From Oncomelania hupensis (lineage: Eukaryota; Mollusca; Gastropoda; Littorinimorpha; Pomatiopsidae), in assembly GCA_036898135.1 (NCBI GenBank), contig CM072520.1, positions 62,001 through 126,000 of the forward strand: a stretch of 64,000 nucleotides of DNA, given 5' to 3'. Below, piece after piece: positions 22,778 through 35,174 of this stretch. A program made the position numbers and the translations under genes. The notes below the pieces were generated by a model that saw only the letters and a list, made by a program, of their open reading frames with translations, did not search any database and was not told where the DNA came from. Positions within the stretch are counted from its first letter, which is position 1, and each line of letters opens with the position of its first letter.

Positions 22778-24466
22778 TGTCACCGCCACGACTCCCCCTG
22801 GGCAGACGCCACAAACAAACAACTTCCACACGCAGACAACCCAGAAAGAATGACGATTTCCCGCAGACGGAAGTGATGAAAACACAACAAATAATATACA
22901 ACTTTCAAGCTATTTATTCATTCATACCACACACTCATACACATACAACATTTACACATGAAACGAAGAAATGGTAATGAAACAATCAATGGGTCAATGG
23001 AACGATGCAATGGTTCGTGGGTGATCGGGGGTCGCTAATCGACCAACGTCCTCAAATCGAACGTGCACAGCCAAAGTCCGAGGCACGTGTTCACAAACAG
23101 ACAGGGGGGGTTGTGAAGGAGAGGGACAACACAAAACGGGCCCACCTGGCGAAATGCAGTCCCTGGTAAAGTCTCCTTCAACGTTCTCGCCCCCTTCCGT
23201 TGACGTCCAACCGAAGGAGCGTTGCCACCCGCGGTCGCCACTGACGATGATGTTGAAGTGATGATGATGGCGCTGATAACAGGGGACGCGTGGACAATAA
23301 CAGATGGCGATGCTGATGATGTTTGGTCCACTTGACCAAGTGTCGTCGTCGTTGCTGCCTTACGTTTTCCAGCGACGAACTGGCGGATTGACGAACGTTG
23401 AGCTGCGAACTTCGAACTCGAATTCAATCCTCAACGACAATCCTCGACGAACCTGTAACATGCTTGTCGCATCGTAAATGTCATGTTCTCGATTCTGTCC
23501 CCCTCCCTCCATCACACTCACCCCCCCACTCTCACTAGCTACTCCACTAAACTTCTGCCACTTGAGGGGTCCAACCGCAGTCTATTTCCCCTGTCCTTGA
23601 CTCTCTCTCGCTTTCTACTGTTATCGTCACTTGAATCAAATACATATTATACAATTCAATGAAATCATGAATGCCTGGAATGAACGATGCTGCAAATGAA
23701 TACAAATAACCATCAACACATTATTCATATCAAGCATCCCCAACGACAACAACAGCAACCACTTCCATCCTACCTTCATCACACTCCACCCCCTTTCTTC
23801 TCCCTCATTCTCCCGCCTTCAGTCGCACTCTTCCTTTCTTCTGCCTCTCCTCAGTGCAACCATTCTCATCCTTCCTTCTGTCACACACACAGCTATCATT
23901 CAACACCCCAACAGCCGGCCCTTGGTTATTGGCACAGTGAGGAAAAAACCACCATCCACTCACCCAACGGTTCGCATGAAATTGCACCCCGCAGCCCTTC
24001 TCCACTGCCCTCCTACGAAAGTACATCCAATTAGGGTAATCCAGTAGTGTGTAGTTCCTGTAGTAGACAATACCTCGATACTACCTACCACACTACCAAC
24101 AGACTTGCTTTTCTACAACCACACTCCAACTGAGCGTATCACTTCAGAAATTGGCAATCTTTAAACTAGTATTCTTCTCTGGACCAGATATTATTATTCG
24201 TTAATACCCGTCCCACCCTAATTCCAGAACACAGCAAAAACCACAGAGCACTAGACAAACACCGTCTACACTGTACTGCTGACAAACACGTTCTGACCAT
24301 AGTGAGCAAATTCCTAACCTGGCCTAACCGGCGTATGCTGTTTACCACGCTTTGCACGCTCCCGAGACAACAATAATCACGAATACAGCAACACGCAGTA
24401 CCACCCCCGCCCCTATACTCTTCACACACAGACTACATGGCTTTCTTCACAGGCTGCCCTGTGACA
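22778..24466 (-). repeat. 5' LTR of element C
   Basis: 1689 bp, partner of 17875-19563. Ends at 24466, followed by TSD TCGAC and resumption of the LINE reverse transcriptase. Confidence 0.93.
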
Positions 24467-24471
24467 TCGAC

Positions 24472-25587
24472 TTTGCCAAGGCGTTCGACAAGGTCCCTCA
24501 CAAGCGGCTTATTGACAAGCTGAAAGCATTCGGTGTGGACGGAAAAGTGCTGCAGTGGATGGAAGAGTGGCTGCATGGCAGAAAGCAGAGAGTTGTGGTC
24601 AACGGACAAGCTTCTCCATGGGTAGATGTGACGAGCGGAGTTCCACAAGGATCCATTTTGGGGCCGACCATGTTCCTGGTGTTCATTAATGACTTGGAGG
24701 ACGATATGCTGACCAGCGTTCTAAAGTTTGCTGATGACACTAAGATCTACGGCGACGTCTCCGACCCAGCGGGGAGCGACAAACTACAGCATGACCTTAA
24801 GGTAGCAGAAATGTGGTCAGAGAAGTGGCTGATGCAGTATAACGTGGACAAGTGCAAGACTCTGCATGCAGGCCGTAAAAACACTTGTCATGTTTACACG
24901 CTGGGAGGACAAGAACTTGGAGCAGTGGAGGAAGAAAGGGACCTAGGCGTCATCATGCACAGGTCACTGTCGGTCAGTCGCCAGTGCTGCGAGGCAGCAA
25001 AACGAGCCAACAGAGCAGTGGGGCAGATCATGCGAACAGTCACAGCCAGAACTAAGGCAGTTATTGTCCCACTCTACAAATCAATTGTACGACCACACCT
25101 GGAGTATTGCATCCAAGTATGGCGACCTTACCTCAAAAAAGACATCGCGGAGTTGGAAAAGGTGCAGAGGAGAGCTACGAGATTGATCACAGGGATTGGT
25201 CACCTGCCGTACGATGAAAGACTGGCTTTTTGCAATTTACAGAAATTAGAAGAAAGGAGAGACAGGGGAGATCTCATCGAGACATTCAAGATCATAAAGG
25301 GGCTTGAAAAAGTTTCTGCTGACAAATTTTTTACTTCATGCCAGTCATCATTCTACCATAGAGGTCACAGCAGCAAACTGTTCAAAGATAGGTCTAGACT
25401 GAATCTCAGAAAGAACATTTTTTCACAAAGAGTTGTGAACCCATGGAATGCACTGAAACAATCAATTGTTGAAGCTGAAACCGTCAACCAGTTCAAGAAC
25501 CGCCATGATAAAGAGACAGTTAAGGGGGTTAAAATAAGTTCTCAAACTTCCTACCCCGTCGGCCTCGCTCAGTGGCCACTCAGGTAA
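24472..25587 (+). pseudogene. CR1-like LINE ORF2, 3' part (RT palm to C terminus)
   Basis: Continues the RT from 17874: FAKAFDKVPHKRL, GVPQGSILGP, FADDTKIYGD (catalytic YxDD-equivalent FADD), thumb/connection (MQYNVDKCK, YKSIVRPHLEYC) and the CR1/L2-type C terminus SRLNLRKNIFSQRVVNPWN. It is open to its stop at 25585-25587. Together with 16183-17874 the LINE ORF2 carries only one nonsense codon, so the LINE was nearly intact when the LTR element landed. Confidence 0.88.
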
Positions 25588-25652
25588 ATTCAGGTAAAAT
25601 TCAGGTAAAAACCTTGTTTCACTTAAACTTCAAACAGCTGTTAACAACTCCT

Positions 25653-25844
25653 CACACCGACTGAACCAAAGCTTTTAGGGTTTGAAGTTAGTTCAGCCAG
25701 GCTAGCTATAAATAGCTTCGCCGGTGCTCTTCTTTCCTTTCCTTTCACTGAAAGGGAGGGTGTAGGCAAGCTATAAATAGCCCGCAGCCAGCAAAATGTG
25801 GGAGAACCTAAGAGTGCTGCTCACATAGGCATTGAGCTGGTGTG
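25653..25844 (+). mobile_element. CACACC-MITE, copy 2
   Basis: 192 bp, CACACCGACTGAACC...ATTGAGCTGGTGTG; TSD TCCT (25649-25652, 25845-25848). Same length as copy 1 with only scattered differences; both GCTATAAATAGC boxes intact. Inserted in solo LTR S4. Confidence 0.88.
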
Positions 25845-25975
25845 TCCTTTCTATTATGTAAAACAATAAAGAAAATTTATATTTTATACAAATAGAATTT
25901 GTAAGAAAATTGTTCAAATTGATAACTAATAATGGTCTGGCGAATTAATTCCCCCAGACAAACTATACATCACAA

Positions 25976-26173
25976 TGTTGTTGTTTGTAGATTATAGTCA
26001 CACGACACTTTCGCATATAGGTGACTACTGGACCGATTTATACTGACACCAGCGGGCCAGTTGTTGGTAAAGGGGAAAATAATATGATCACACGTTGACC
26101 AATCCGGGATTCGAACCAGCGACCTTTCGGTTACTAGCAAGACGCTCTTACCAACTGAGCTACCCGGCCCCAC
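25976..26173 (-). mobile_element. tRNA-derived SINE
   Basis: The minus strand starts with a tRNA-like head: box A TAGCTCAGTTGG and box B GGTTCGAATCC at normal spacing. A ~120-bp unrelated body follows, ending in ACAAACAACAAC. A 10-bp TSD TACATCACAA flanks it (25966-25975, 26174-26183). The anticodon stem pairs poorly and there is a non-tRNA body, so this is a SINE and not a tRNA gene. Confidence 0.85.
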
Positions 26174-26550
26174 TACATCACAAAAGCTATTCTACCAGGT
26201 ATGTAATATTTCACAGTCAAAAGTTATTACTCAATACTAATTAAATATATTTTAATCTGCTGTAATTTACAAGTTATCACATGTAGATAAATATTTCTTT
26301 TTCACAAATGTTTCTCGATAGTTATAGTTATTTGTTGTGAAATGTGGGGTGTGTGTGTGTGTTATGTAAACAAAAATAAGGCTTTCCTTTCGACAACCTC
26401 AACCTTTAGAACCAAGGTCGACCCAAGGAAAAGCGTCGTCACAGAACGTGGCACATCACATCACCCCAGCTAGGCTACAGTACAGCAATCACTGAATCTG
26501 GTTTTTGGTTTGGTACATCTGCATTGATTGATTGATTTATTGTTGCTTTA

Positions 26551-26584
26551 GGTCCAGCGGACTCTTCCGAGCCAAATCAGGACC
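26551..26584 (+). repeat. dispersed short motif, copy (GGTCCAGCGGACT...)
   Basis: GGTCCAGCGGACT, 5 variable bases, then GAGCCAAATCAGGACC. Related copies at 7750-7781 (+) and 62564-62594 (-). Preceded by ATTGATTGATTTATTG. Possibly a conserved SINE or LINE 3' domain. Confidence 0.6.
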
Positions 26585-27839
26585 GGGGTACATCTGCAGC
26601 AATACATACAAAATACATAACCATAAATAATTTTATTACAACATATTGCACAATCATTCCTCTGACGGTATGATTGTCTCCCTTACACCATGCGCATTCT
26701 TAATCATTCTCCCTGTCATAACTTCTGTCACTGCACACATGCATTTCCATTCATCTCTTCCCTGTCATTCTTTCACTACAGAACAGCAAATTCTCTTATA
26801 TTAACTTATAATCATTTAATTTATAATTCATTTTAGAAAATCCTTTCACTCTCTCTTTGGTATTTATGTAGCAGATAATATGAAACATAAAAATAGAATC
26901 AAGAGAACATAATCAACTATCCATTCACGCTCACACTCATAACCCAGCCCCCCGAACGATATGGCCAACTGAGAAATTGAAACAGGCGACTTACGATACC
27001 AGTGGGAATCCTCCGGCCTGTGGAGACAAGGACATACAAACGACGTGACAGACACACAGGCACAGATGAATATTCAAGGTGGTACACAGGCACATAGAAG
27101 TCCCAGGCGGCGTCACAGGGCACCCGACGTTACACGTACGTAACTCGGATTTTACCGTAAATACACAGCAGGTATTAGATCGGCTTAAGAATATCAAAGT
27201 CAACAAACACTTCCAAAGTGTTCCTTAAATAAACTTCCTCTTCCTGCCTAGGCTCTTTTCTGTTGACAGTCTGTTCAGAAAACGTCTCACAGATACTGCC
27301 ACTATCTGTCACCTTGAAAAAACACAGATCCACCGACTTTACTGTACACCGATCTTACTACACAAGCGATGTGAAAAAGCTCTCTCCCTAATAAAAAATA
27401 TGCAGTACAAGAGGTTTTATACTGTTAACCTAGAATGTTCTTGAACATACTCATTTCAATTATAATTTACTTCTAGAAACAAACGCGATTAGAGCACGCA
27501 TTCCACACATAGCAAATCGCATGGCAGCAATCAATCTTCTCATAACAAAATAGCCAACTACCGTTTTCTAACAATAGTGCGTTCTGCATTGGCGCGATTC
27601 ACTCGCTACTTTTATTAATTATAAACTTAATTAATTTTATCCTAATACTCTCCCCTTACTACCGTAACTTTTAACCTCTATGTACAGGCTGATGACTAAA
27701 CTATATACATAGGCGTACGACTGCAAACTGCGTAGCGTGTGACAATCAGCGAAGCTATTTATAGCTAGCCTGGCTGACCTAACCTCAAAATCTAAAAGGT
27801 ATTGGTTACGTCGCTGTGTCATCATCATGGAATTCACCC

Positions 27840-28420
27840 AATACACCCTCTGTTGCTTCCTTTTTTCAGCGAATGACCATAAAGTCCACGTTTTGAGTTC
27901 ACAGAATGCTTTTGCTGGATCTCACGGTCAGGTTGGCTTCTGTTTGACGGTAAAACAGCTCCCACAAGGTCATCAAATGCTCGTTCAAGGTCTGGGTGTG
28001 GACTAGCAGGTCGTCCCAGTAACAAACGATGTTGTCAATCCCTTTGAGCATCTTCCTCATTCCTCCCTTCAGGGTAGCGCACTTGCTGGCCATGCCAAAG
28101 GGCATACTCAGGCACCATCCCATCAATAGTTTTAAAAGCAGTTTTTGGTACGTCTTGTTGACGCACGGGAACTTGCCAATAACCCTTGCTGACTGAGGCC
28201 AATCTTTGAGAAGAATTTGCTCCCCGATAATTCAAGAAAAAAGTTTGCTGCTGTAGGTTTGGGTTCAGGGTAGAAGACGGTAATCTTGCTAACATTTCTG
28301 TAGTTGATGCAAACCCTGTCACTCCCGTCGTCCTTCACGACCACGACAGGGGACCCGAATGGAGAACTGGACTCCCTGATAATGTCCATCTTTAACACCT
28401 CATCGATGTATTTCTTCAAG
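27840..28420 (-). pseudogene. reverse transcriptase fragment of element D
   Basis: Frames in order: DIIRESSSPFGSPVVVVKDDG and VCINYRNVSK (RT motifs 1-2), a damaged motif A (SKIGLSQ), then MPFGMASKCATLKGGMR and the active-site box CYWDDLLVHT (normally YxDD). Several frameshifts. RNase H is not recognisable; the sequence ends at the outer MITE flank. Confidence 0.8.
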
Positions 28421-29038
28421 GATTCTTGGGCCTTGAAAAGGATCGGGAACGATTTGGATCAAACGGGAACGTTTGAAGTAAGGTGGACTTCAAACTCGAC
28501 CAAAGTTGTAGAGTCTGTGACTTCATTGAAATTATGGGGAAACTCGCCCATAAGGTCCTTAATTAAGACAATCATTAGCGTAACACAAGTATAGCCGGGC
28601 CTTAACCGCCCTACGGTCGTAATAGTGCTTTCAGGTTTTCTCTGGCTATCTCGAGAGTTTGCTCCAGCTTCTACCGTAGTTCAAACACACTCGTAGCTGT
28701 TCTTCACCTCTGAGGTACCTATATCTTTCGCCCACAGTTCTATGCAGAAAAGCCGATGAAATTCCTGCGGTACATCTCTGTAGGCGAAAAGTAAGAAGTT
28801 GATTTAGCGAGGTCATTGTCTGGGCTGCTCGCTACACAGTTCTTTAGGGTGGACTTTAGCTTAGCATTGAACTTCCGTTATTAGATGGTAGAGTGTCGTA
28901 GTCAAATGCCGGGTGCTCAGCAGTCTATTGACCTTCATGCAGTCAGAGACGAACTGTGTCACGAGGTCTGTCAGAATTTATTTGAATACTCCAAGTCTGC
29001 TGAACATGTCCATCAGCGCTTCAGCCACAGTTTCAGTG

Positions 29039-29360
29039 TCAATCTGCTTTAGAGACACGAGTCGCATAGTCCACTAAAGTCAGTACCCATTGGTGACCTT
29101 CTTCACTCGGAGGCTTTACTTCACCCATTAGGTCCAAGGCCAGCCTCTTCAAAGGTCGGTCGATCATGAGCCTCCTCTGCATAGGCATTTTAAGGACCCT
29201 TCCTCGAGGTATGGTCTTCTGGCAAATATCACATGACCGGCAGAATCGGCTGACGTCTGCATGAAGTCCTGGCCAGTAGAACACTCCTTGAATTCGGCCC
29301 GACGTTATCTTGATGCCCATGTGACTTCTTACGATGGACTCATGAGCTACTACTATCACT
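29039..29360 (-). pseudogene. integrase fragment of element D
   Basis: Zinc-finger region (AHESIVRSHMGIK ... FCRSCDICQK) followed by the start of the catalytic core (LALDLMGEV, first Asp; WVLTLVDYATR). The rest of the core (second Asp, Glu) is degraded in 28440-29038. Confidence 0.8.
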
Positions 29361-29799
29361 TAGCGCCTTTCGGGTAACGGTACCAAGACGACCTAGTAGT
29401 GGTAGTAGTTTCTCTCCGTTGACCCTTGGGTGCTGGAAGATTACATACATGCCTTAGGACTTCACCTTGAAATAGAACGTGCCATTCTCCTTGGTCACAT
29501 GGTCATGACGCTTCCTGTTCTTGTTTAAAGTGCTATCAGCTTCATTGAGCTGGATGAGCTTATCTCGGCCACAATTGCGGGTTTGAAGCTGTCGGCGACA
29601 TTCAGTGGCGTAGATCTCTAGTCAGCAGGGCAGAGCCGGAGTGGCCACATTATCCCGTAACAGCACTGTAATGTCTTCACCGGGAAAAAGGAAATGGATC
29701 CTCCTCTGCAACCTCGACGTCTTGAGTTGAGGCTGGACTCCACTATGGATCGGGGTCGTCGGGTGGTCTCGCGCCGTTGATATTCCCCTTCATCAAATC

Positions 29800-30063
29800 C
29801 TATAACGGCTTCTTCAAGCAAACCGTTTTTACTTCAATAATGTAAGGGATGCTGATGGATCTTCGCAACAGGCATTTGTACACATTGCTTGCAGCCATAA
29901 GCGTACATTTGGACTCGTCAGTGAATTTCTCTTTAGCTACTAGATGTTCTCTGACGATGACCCCACTGCAGCCTGAGTCTCGTAGGACAGTCACTTCATG
30001 AGTTTTGACGTGTCCCTTGGACAGAGTTATGTTCTGGACGGTCACACCGGCGCTGCCGGCGAC
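29800..30063 (-). pseudogene. protease fragment of element D
   Basis: Retroviral-type aspartic protease remnant: VTVLRDSGCSGVIV (D-S-G in place of D-T-G), then YKCLLRRSISIPYIIEVKTV. Located between the Gag zinc knuckle and integrase. Confidence 0.65.
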
Positions 30064-30279
30064 TGGGATGTATTTCCCGTTGGCTAAGAGAAGTTTGCCA
30101 TCGGCCAGGTACTCTTGAACGTCAGCAGGAGTAGCTACGTGCTCAGTCTCACTCGGAAGAATGACGCTCTCGCCGCAAACATGATGGTCAGAGCCATTGG
30201 TTTGCCGTGGGTTGAAGAAACGTCTTCTTCGATTGCCCGCTGTTGCATTGCCCGTATTACTCTACTGTCCGCTACTTTT

Positions 30280-31500
30280 GTTTTGAGGACAGTTAGCAGC
30301 TCTGTGGTTTGTGGCGTTGCAGATGAAACAGCCTCTTGATTGCCCTTCCATGGAAAGTGTTGTGGGGTCCACCTGTCCTGGATCGTCCGGTTCCCTTGAT
30401 TCTGGTTTCCCTGGTTTCCAGTCTTCTGAAAATGTTTTGCCGCCTTGGGTGGCCGCAGGGTCTTCCCGTGAGTGATGAGATATCTTTCAGCAGAATCAGC
30501 TGCAACATTCAGTGTCTAGTTTTTGTAGTTCGGGTCGGCAGGTCCTTAGGGCAGGTATTAAGGAATTGCTCCTTCATGATTAGGTCACGCAGACTATTGT
30601 AAGACTTCCCTTGGCCTGATAATTCCCCCCTTTGGCGTCTTTTCTAACAGAAGCCAGCATTCAGATAATCGTTTACAGTAGCCCTTCTCAGTAAAGCTGT
30701 AGCACTGCAATAGTGCTTCTTTCAAAACGTCTTAGCCTGCGGCTTCAGTGTTTGACAGTCTGGTGTAGGCGTCGAGCGCTTGCCCCGTCCGAAGTACACT
30801 GAGTCGAATCGCGCAGTCTTGAGGTTGCCAGTTACAGCTTTTGGCGAACCTGTCGATCAGTCCTTCCCATGAACGAACGCACGCGGGCAGCTATGGAGCC
30901 TTATGGTCGCTGATAACGTGTACATGCAACACGTTCTGCTCTTGTTGGATACTCACCATTTCTAACTGTAACTGACGCTCAGCTTTCCTTTCTTCACGGC
31001 TGCGCTGCTCTTCCCTTTCTTGACGCTGTGTTTAATTTCTATTTCTACACGCCTACGCTGCACTTCATTTCTTTTTCGTGACTCCGACGCTGCTCTTCGA
31101 GTACTTTTTCTTGTACACTCCTCAGACTTGTACTCAGCTGCTTGCCTTTTGAATTCAGTTCAATACCGTTCTGCCAGAAGTCAGCAATTGATACATTTAT
31201 AGACAGTTCTTGACTGTGTTGCACCATTCTAGATTGTTCTAAAACAGCACGCTTTCTGCAGTAGCGCTGGTGATTGTTGCTTATTACTTTCGCTGATCAG
31301 GATCCGCTGTCCTCGTCGTATGCGATGCTGCACTGTGCTGGTATTGATGTATACTCTGTTGTGCTGATATAGACGCGACTTCCTTTCGTCGCTCTATGTT
31401 AATACTGGCGACGTAGCTCCAAAACTGTCCTTCGACGTAGTTTTGCGGCAGCCACGTATTCCCGGTGTGTTGTTCGCTCACGAAGCAACTCTTTGCCGTT
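30280..31500 (-). pseudogene. Gag fragment of element D
   Basis: Near 30285-30335 the minus strand encodes an intact knuckle CFICNATNHRAANC (CX2CX4HX4C). Upstream (to ~31500) short frames with E/R-rich and Q-rich segments (QEKVLEEQRRSHEKEMK) correspond to the Gag coil. Many frameshifts. Confidence 0.65.
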
Positions 31501-31835
31501 TACACGCCCTTGCAATCAACTCGAAATTTGTGGCCCCAGTATGTTGGTCCTTCCCGACCCAACTCGTTATTGACTATCCTCGATGATTGCCTCCCACAAA
31601 CCTGACTCACTTGTTAATGCAGCTGAACCCTTTGCTATGAGGTAGATCTTGGTTTCATCTCCCAAAATATTACACGTATTTATCAAAAGTCGATCTAGCT
31701 CCGAAGCTTGAATCTTGATAACAATTCGAATTTGTTTATCCAGGCAGCCTGTTCACTAAGCAACAAGGTACATGTAGTAGTCGTCGTATAACTTTTTCCA
31801 ACTTTATTCAGCAAACACAAACAAGTGTTTCCTAT

Positions 31836-34256
31836 CATATCGTATTCTATCTCATAACTCGAAGGTCGTTGAGACAACACAGATGATCATTTAACCAGCG
31901 TACTCCATCTTTCTCTGTCCTCAGCAACCCTCATGGCTTCTCTCAGTGTCATGGTCAGTTGAACTTCGTTGTTGGTGAGTAGCTGGGTACAGGAAATGCC
32001 CAGAAGTCTTTTGTAACATCTCATCGCCATGCTTTGTATTCTTCGATGTAGATAAGCTGTGAGGGTCCATGTTTCGCAAGTGCTTAGAACTATGGAGATG
32101 ACAAAGGAGCGCAGCAGCCTTACTTTGGAATTGTAGACTGCTGGTCCTGTCTTTCCAAATGAGCTTCAACCTTGTCAGAGCTTCAGTTATTTGTGTGACC
32201 CTGGGGAGGACTTCCTGTCGGGACCCATTGTCTGATACAATGGCTCCTAAATATTTAAAGCTATACAACTTGTTGAGGGATTGGACTTTGACTTTGATGT
32301 CAATGTTGATGTCCTTGATGTTGTTCGCCATCATTTTGATGTTATCTTCAATTACTTCCATTCCACTGGCTCCGGGTGTTGTGTCAAGCCTCTGTACCAG
32401 CTGTTTAAGTTCTTGTTCCTCCCCAACTAATCCATCAATGTAATCTGCAAAACAGAGATTGGATATAGCTCTACCACCCATGCTGAAGAGTGTTGGAGAT
32501 AGCAGACAATGAACCAATTCCCGATGGCGCTGTTGTAAAGGACTGCACTGTAGCCGTTTAGGGCTGATGTTGATGGAGCTGTAGTATTTCTCATAGATTA
32601 TTCTGAGGTTAAACATTTGTTCAGTGGTACTTCGCCCTGCCATGAATCCTGCTTGTTCTTTAGCTATGAGTTGGTCAGCTTTGGATTCCAACCTTTTGAG
32701 TATTATTTTCAGGAGGACCTTGCTGGGGTGGATGAGGAGGCTGATGGTGCGGTAATTTTCACAAATGCATTCAATGAACAAACTATTTTTCTCCTCTGGA
32801 AAATACATATATTCAATGAACAAATTATCACACTTATCAATCTTCTTGGGAAATTATCTTGAATGAAGAAAAATCTAAATATTTACCCTGCGGGGCCAGA
32901 ATTTAGCTAAAGCTGATCAAACGTTGAGGAAGAACTCATTTTCCTGGCCCAACCACATCAGACATCATTCAGCACCAAGCTAAACTGTCGTTGGCACCCC
33001 ACAGAACAAGTTGCCTCGGAGCTTGGGTAAAATCCTCCCTGTCCAGTCTAGATCTTCCTCCCAACTGATTCTTCCGACAGTTTTCCTAATCGATTTCGCT
33101 TCAATTCCATTTCACCTAGGCTACCACACTTTCATCATTAGAACAGCCAATGAAAACATCACAACGCAAAAAAAGTAACTATCACCTTAAATATTATATT
33201 TTATAAAATTAATAGTTTACAACCTCTTTGCTTTCTCTAAAATTTTATTATTAGAACTAATCACGATCTTTCACACAAAAAAATTATCAATAAAAGTCGT
33301 CCATTTTATTCTTTTCCAAGAATACAAAAAATGGCGATTGACAGTAGCAAAACTGACGTCATATTCCTAAATCTACCACAGGCACTCTATATAACAATTT
33401 GCACTTGGAAAATAAAATACTCGCGAGCGTTTCGTTTCGCGACAGGTAAGATTTCTTCCTTTTCCCTGTTCTGGGGACATGCTAGAACTGATGTGTCTCC
33501 GTTTGGTGTGTGGTTGTAAAGGCAAAGCAGTACTCTGTCCATCTTTCAATCTTTGTTCTTCTGTAAGGCATATGCCAGACTTGCTTTAAATCGTGGAGAT
33601 ATTGGGCTGTTTAACACTTGTCAGCCGTTTCACAGTCTGGTAGGCCTACCTTGCTGTTGTTCTTGTTCAGGCTGTTCTCTATTTCCTGGCATTGATCTTC
33701 TATCCAGTTCTCTTTTGCTGCGCGCATGCCTTTTCGGATGTCATTGTTGATTTTTCGGTAGGCATCTGCTCCCTGTGAGGTGTTCTTTTTATTTTTCATC
33801 TCTCTTCGTTTTATCACACAGGTCCAAAAGTTCAGGTGTGATCCACGTTTTCTTCTTTGGATGTTGCTTGCCAAGGATCTCAGTGGTGGCATCTGTCACA
33901 GCTGATTTGAAGATGGTGGTCCTGGTGTTGACATCTACTTCACCAGCTCTCAAATTGAGCAGTGATACAAATTTACCTCCAATTATGGCTTGGAATATTT
34001 CTAACACCTCTGGGTCTTGAAGTACGTCCAGGTTGAACTTCAGTCTGGTGCACTTTGTAGTGTTTACTCTCTTCAAGTGGAACCGGAGAAACATCATGAG
34101 ATCGTGGTCACTTCCGATGTTTGCTCCTGGAAAAGTGTGTGTCCTGCCAAAGTTGACGTTTGATCTGAAGCGTTTCTTGACCATGATGTAGTCAATCTGG
34201 TTGTACTGCTTCCCGCTAGGACTGTGCCATGTCCATCGTCTGGATTTTTTGTGGAG
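31836..34256 (-). pseudogene. RTE-like LINE copy D, main part
   Basis: 3' end at ~31836 (degenerate GATAG tail) through C-terminal FKYLGAIVSDNGS and RT (EEQAGFMAGRSTTEQMFNLR) to 32763. Linker and endonuclease pieces (WITPELLDLCDKT; IDYIMVKKRFRS; GSDHDLM) follow to 34256. A ~685-bp non-homologous block at 32764-33448 replaces the start of RT. The 5' end is split off by the 18-kb LTR element; the remaining 16 bp or so are at 52214-52229. Confidence 0.82.
32764..33448. other. non-LINE block inside RTE copy D
   Basis: AT-rich, with two imperfect copies of ATTCAATGAACAAA about 45 bp apart near its left edge. Replaces rather than simply splits LINE sequence (LINE bases are missing across it). Origin unknown. 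Confidence 0.5.

Positions 34257-35174
<918 letters not shown>

Larger units (their letters stand above)
17875..24466 (-). mobile_element. Gmr1-like LTR retrotransposon C, young, internally deleted
   Basis: 6592 bp, TSD TCGAC (17870-17874, 24467-24471). The two LTRs are equal in length (1689 bp) and differ by about four substitutions that I could find, so insertion was recent. The internal 3.2 kb has one long minus-strand ORF (Gag-PR-INT zinc finger-RT/RH remnants) but lacks the integrase core, the RT palm and most of RNase H. It is therefore a non-autonomous deletion derivative. It lies inside RT motif A of the CR1-like LINE. Confidence 0.93.
15100..25612 (+). mobile_element. CR1-like LINE, interrupted by a 6.6-kb LTR element
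   Basis: Two-ORF non-LTR retrotransposon: ORF1 15191-16096, ORF2 ~16183-17874 continuing at 24472-25587. The 3' end is a short tandem repeat (three units around TTCAGGTAAAA, 25583-25612), the usual CR1/L2 style of tail. Without the LTR element the LINE is ~3.9 kb. The 5' boundary is only approximate. Confidence 0.85.
14579..27744 (-). mobile_element. solo LTR S4, itself interrupted by LINE, MITE and SINE insertions
   Basis: Starts TGTCACGTCCC and ends GTGTGACA; TSD ATCAG at 14574-14578 and 27745-27749. The LTR body is 14579-~15100 plus ~25613-27744 once the CR1-like LINE is removed. The right part additionally contains a CACACC-MITE (25653-25844) and a tRNA-derived SINE (25976-26173). A TTTTATTT block near 14694 (AATAAA on minus) implies minus orientation. 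There is no other coding in 26585-27744. Confidence 0.85.
14466..27818 (-). mobile_element. CACACC-MITE, copy split by a 13-kb insertion
   Basis: The two halves 14466-14578 and 27750-27818 make one ~182-bp copy in reverse orientation (CACACGAGCTCAA ... GTCGCTGTG) with a 4-bp TSD TCAT outside (14462-14465, 27819-27822). The split is explained by solo LTR S4, whose own 5-bp TSD ATCAG appears on both sides. Both GCTATTTATAGC boxes are retained, one in each half. Confidence 0.88.
27830..31660 (-). mobile_element. Gmr1-like LTR retrotransposon D, degenerate
   Basis: Minus-strand Gag-PR-INT-RT in order from ~31500 to 27840, heavily frameshifted. The integrase fragment (29359-29039) lies upstream of the RT (28419-27840), repeating the Gmr1 order. 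I could not find its LTRs or TSD. Sequence at 31500-31835 may be 5' LTR remnant. Confidence 0.75.

Noticed and set aside
26095..26173. Apparent tRNA gene on the minus strand
   Set aside because: Box A and B are good but the anticodon stem pairs badly, a ~120-bp non-tRNA body follows, and a 10-bp TSD encloses the whole unit. It is a SINE.
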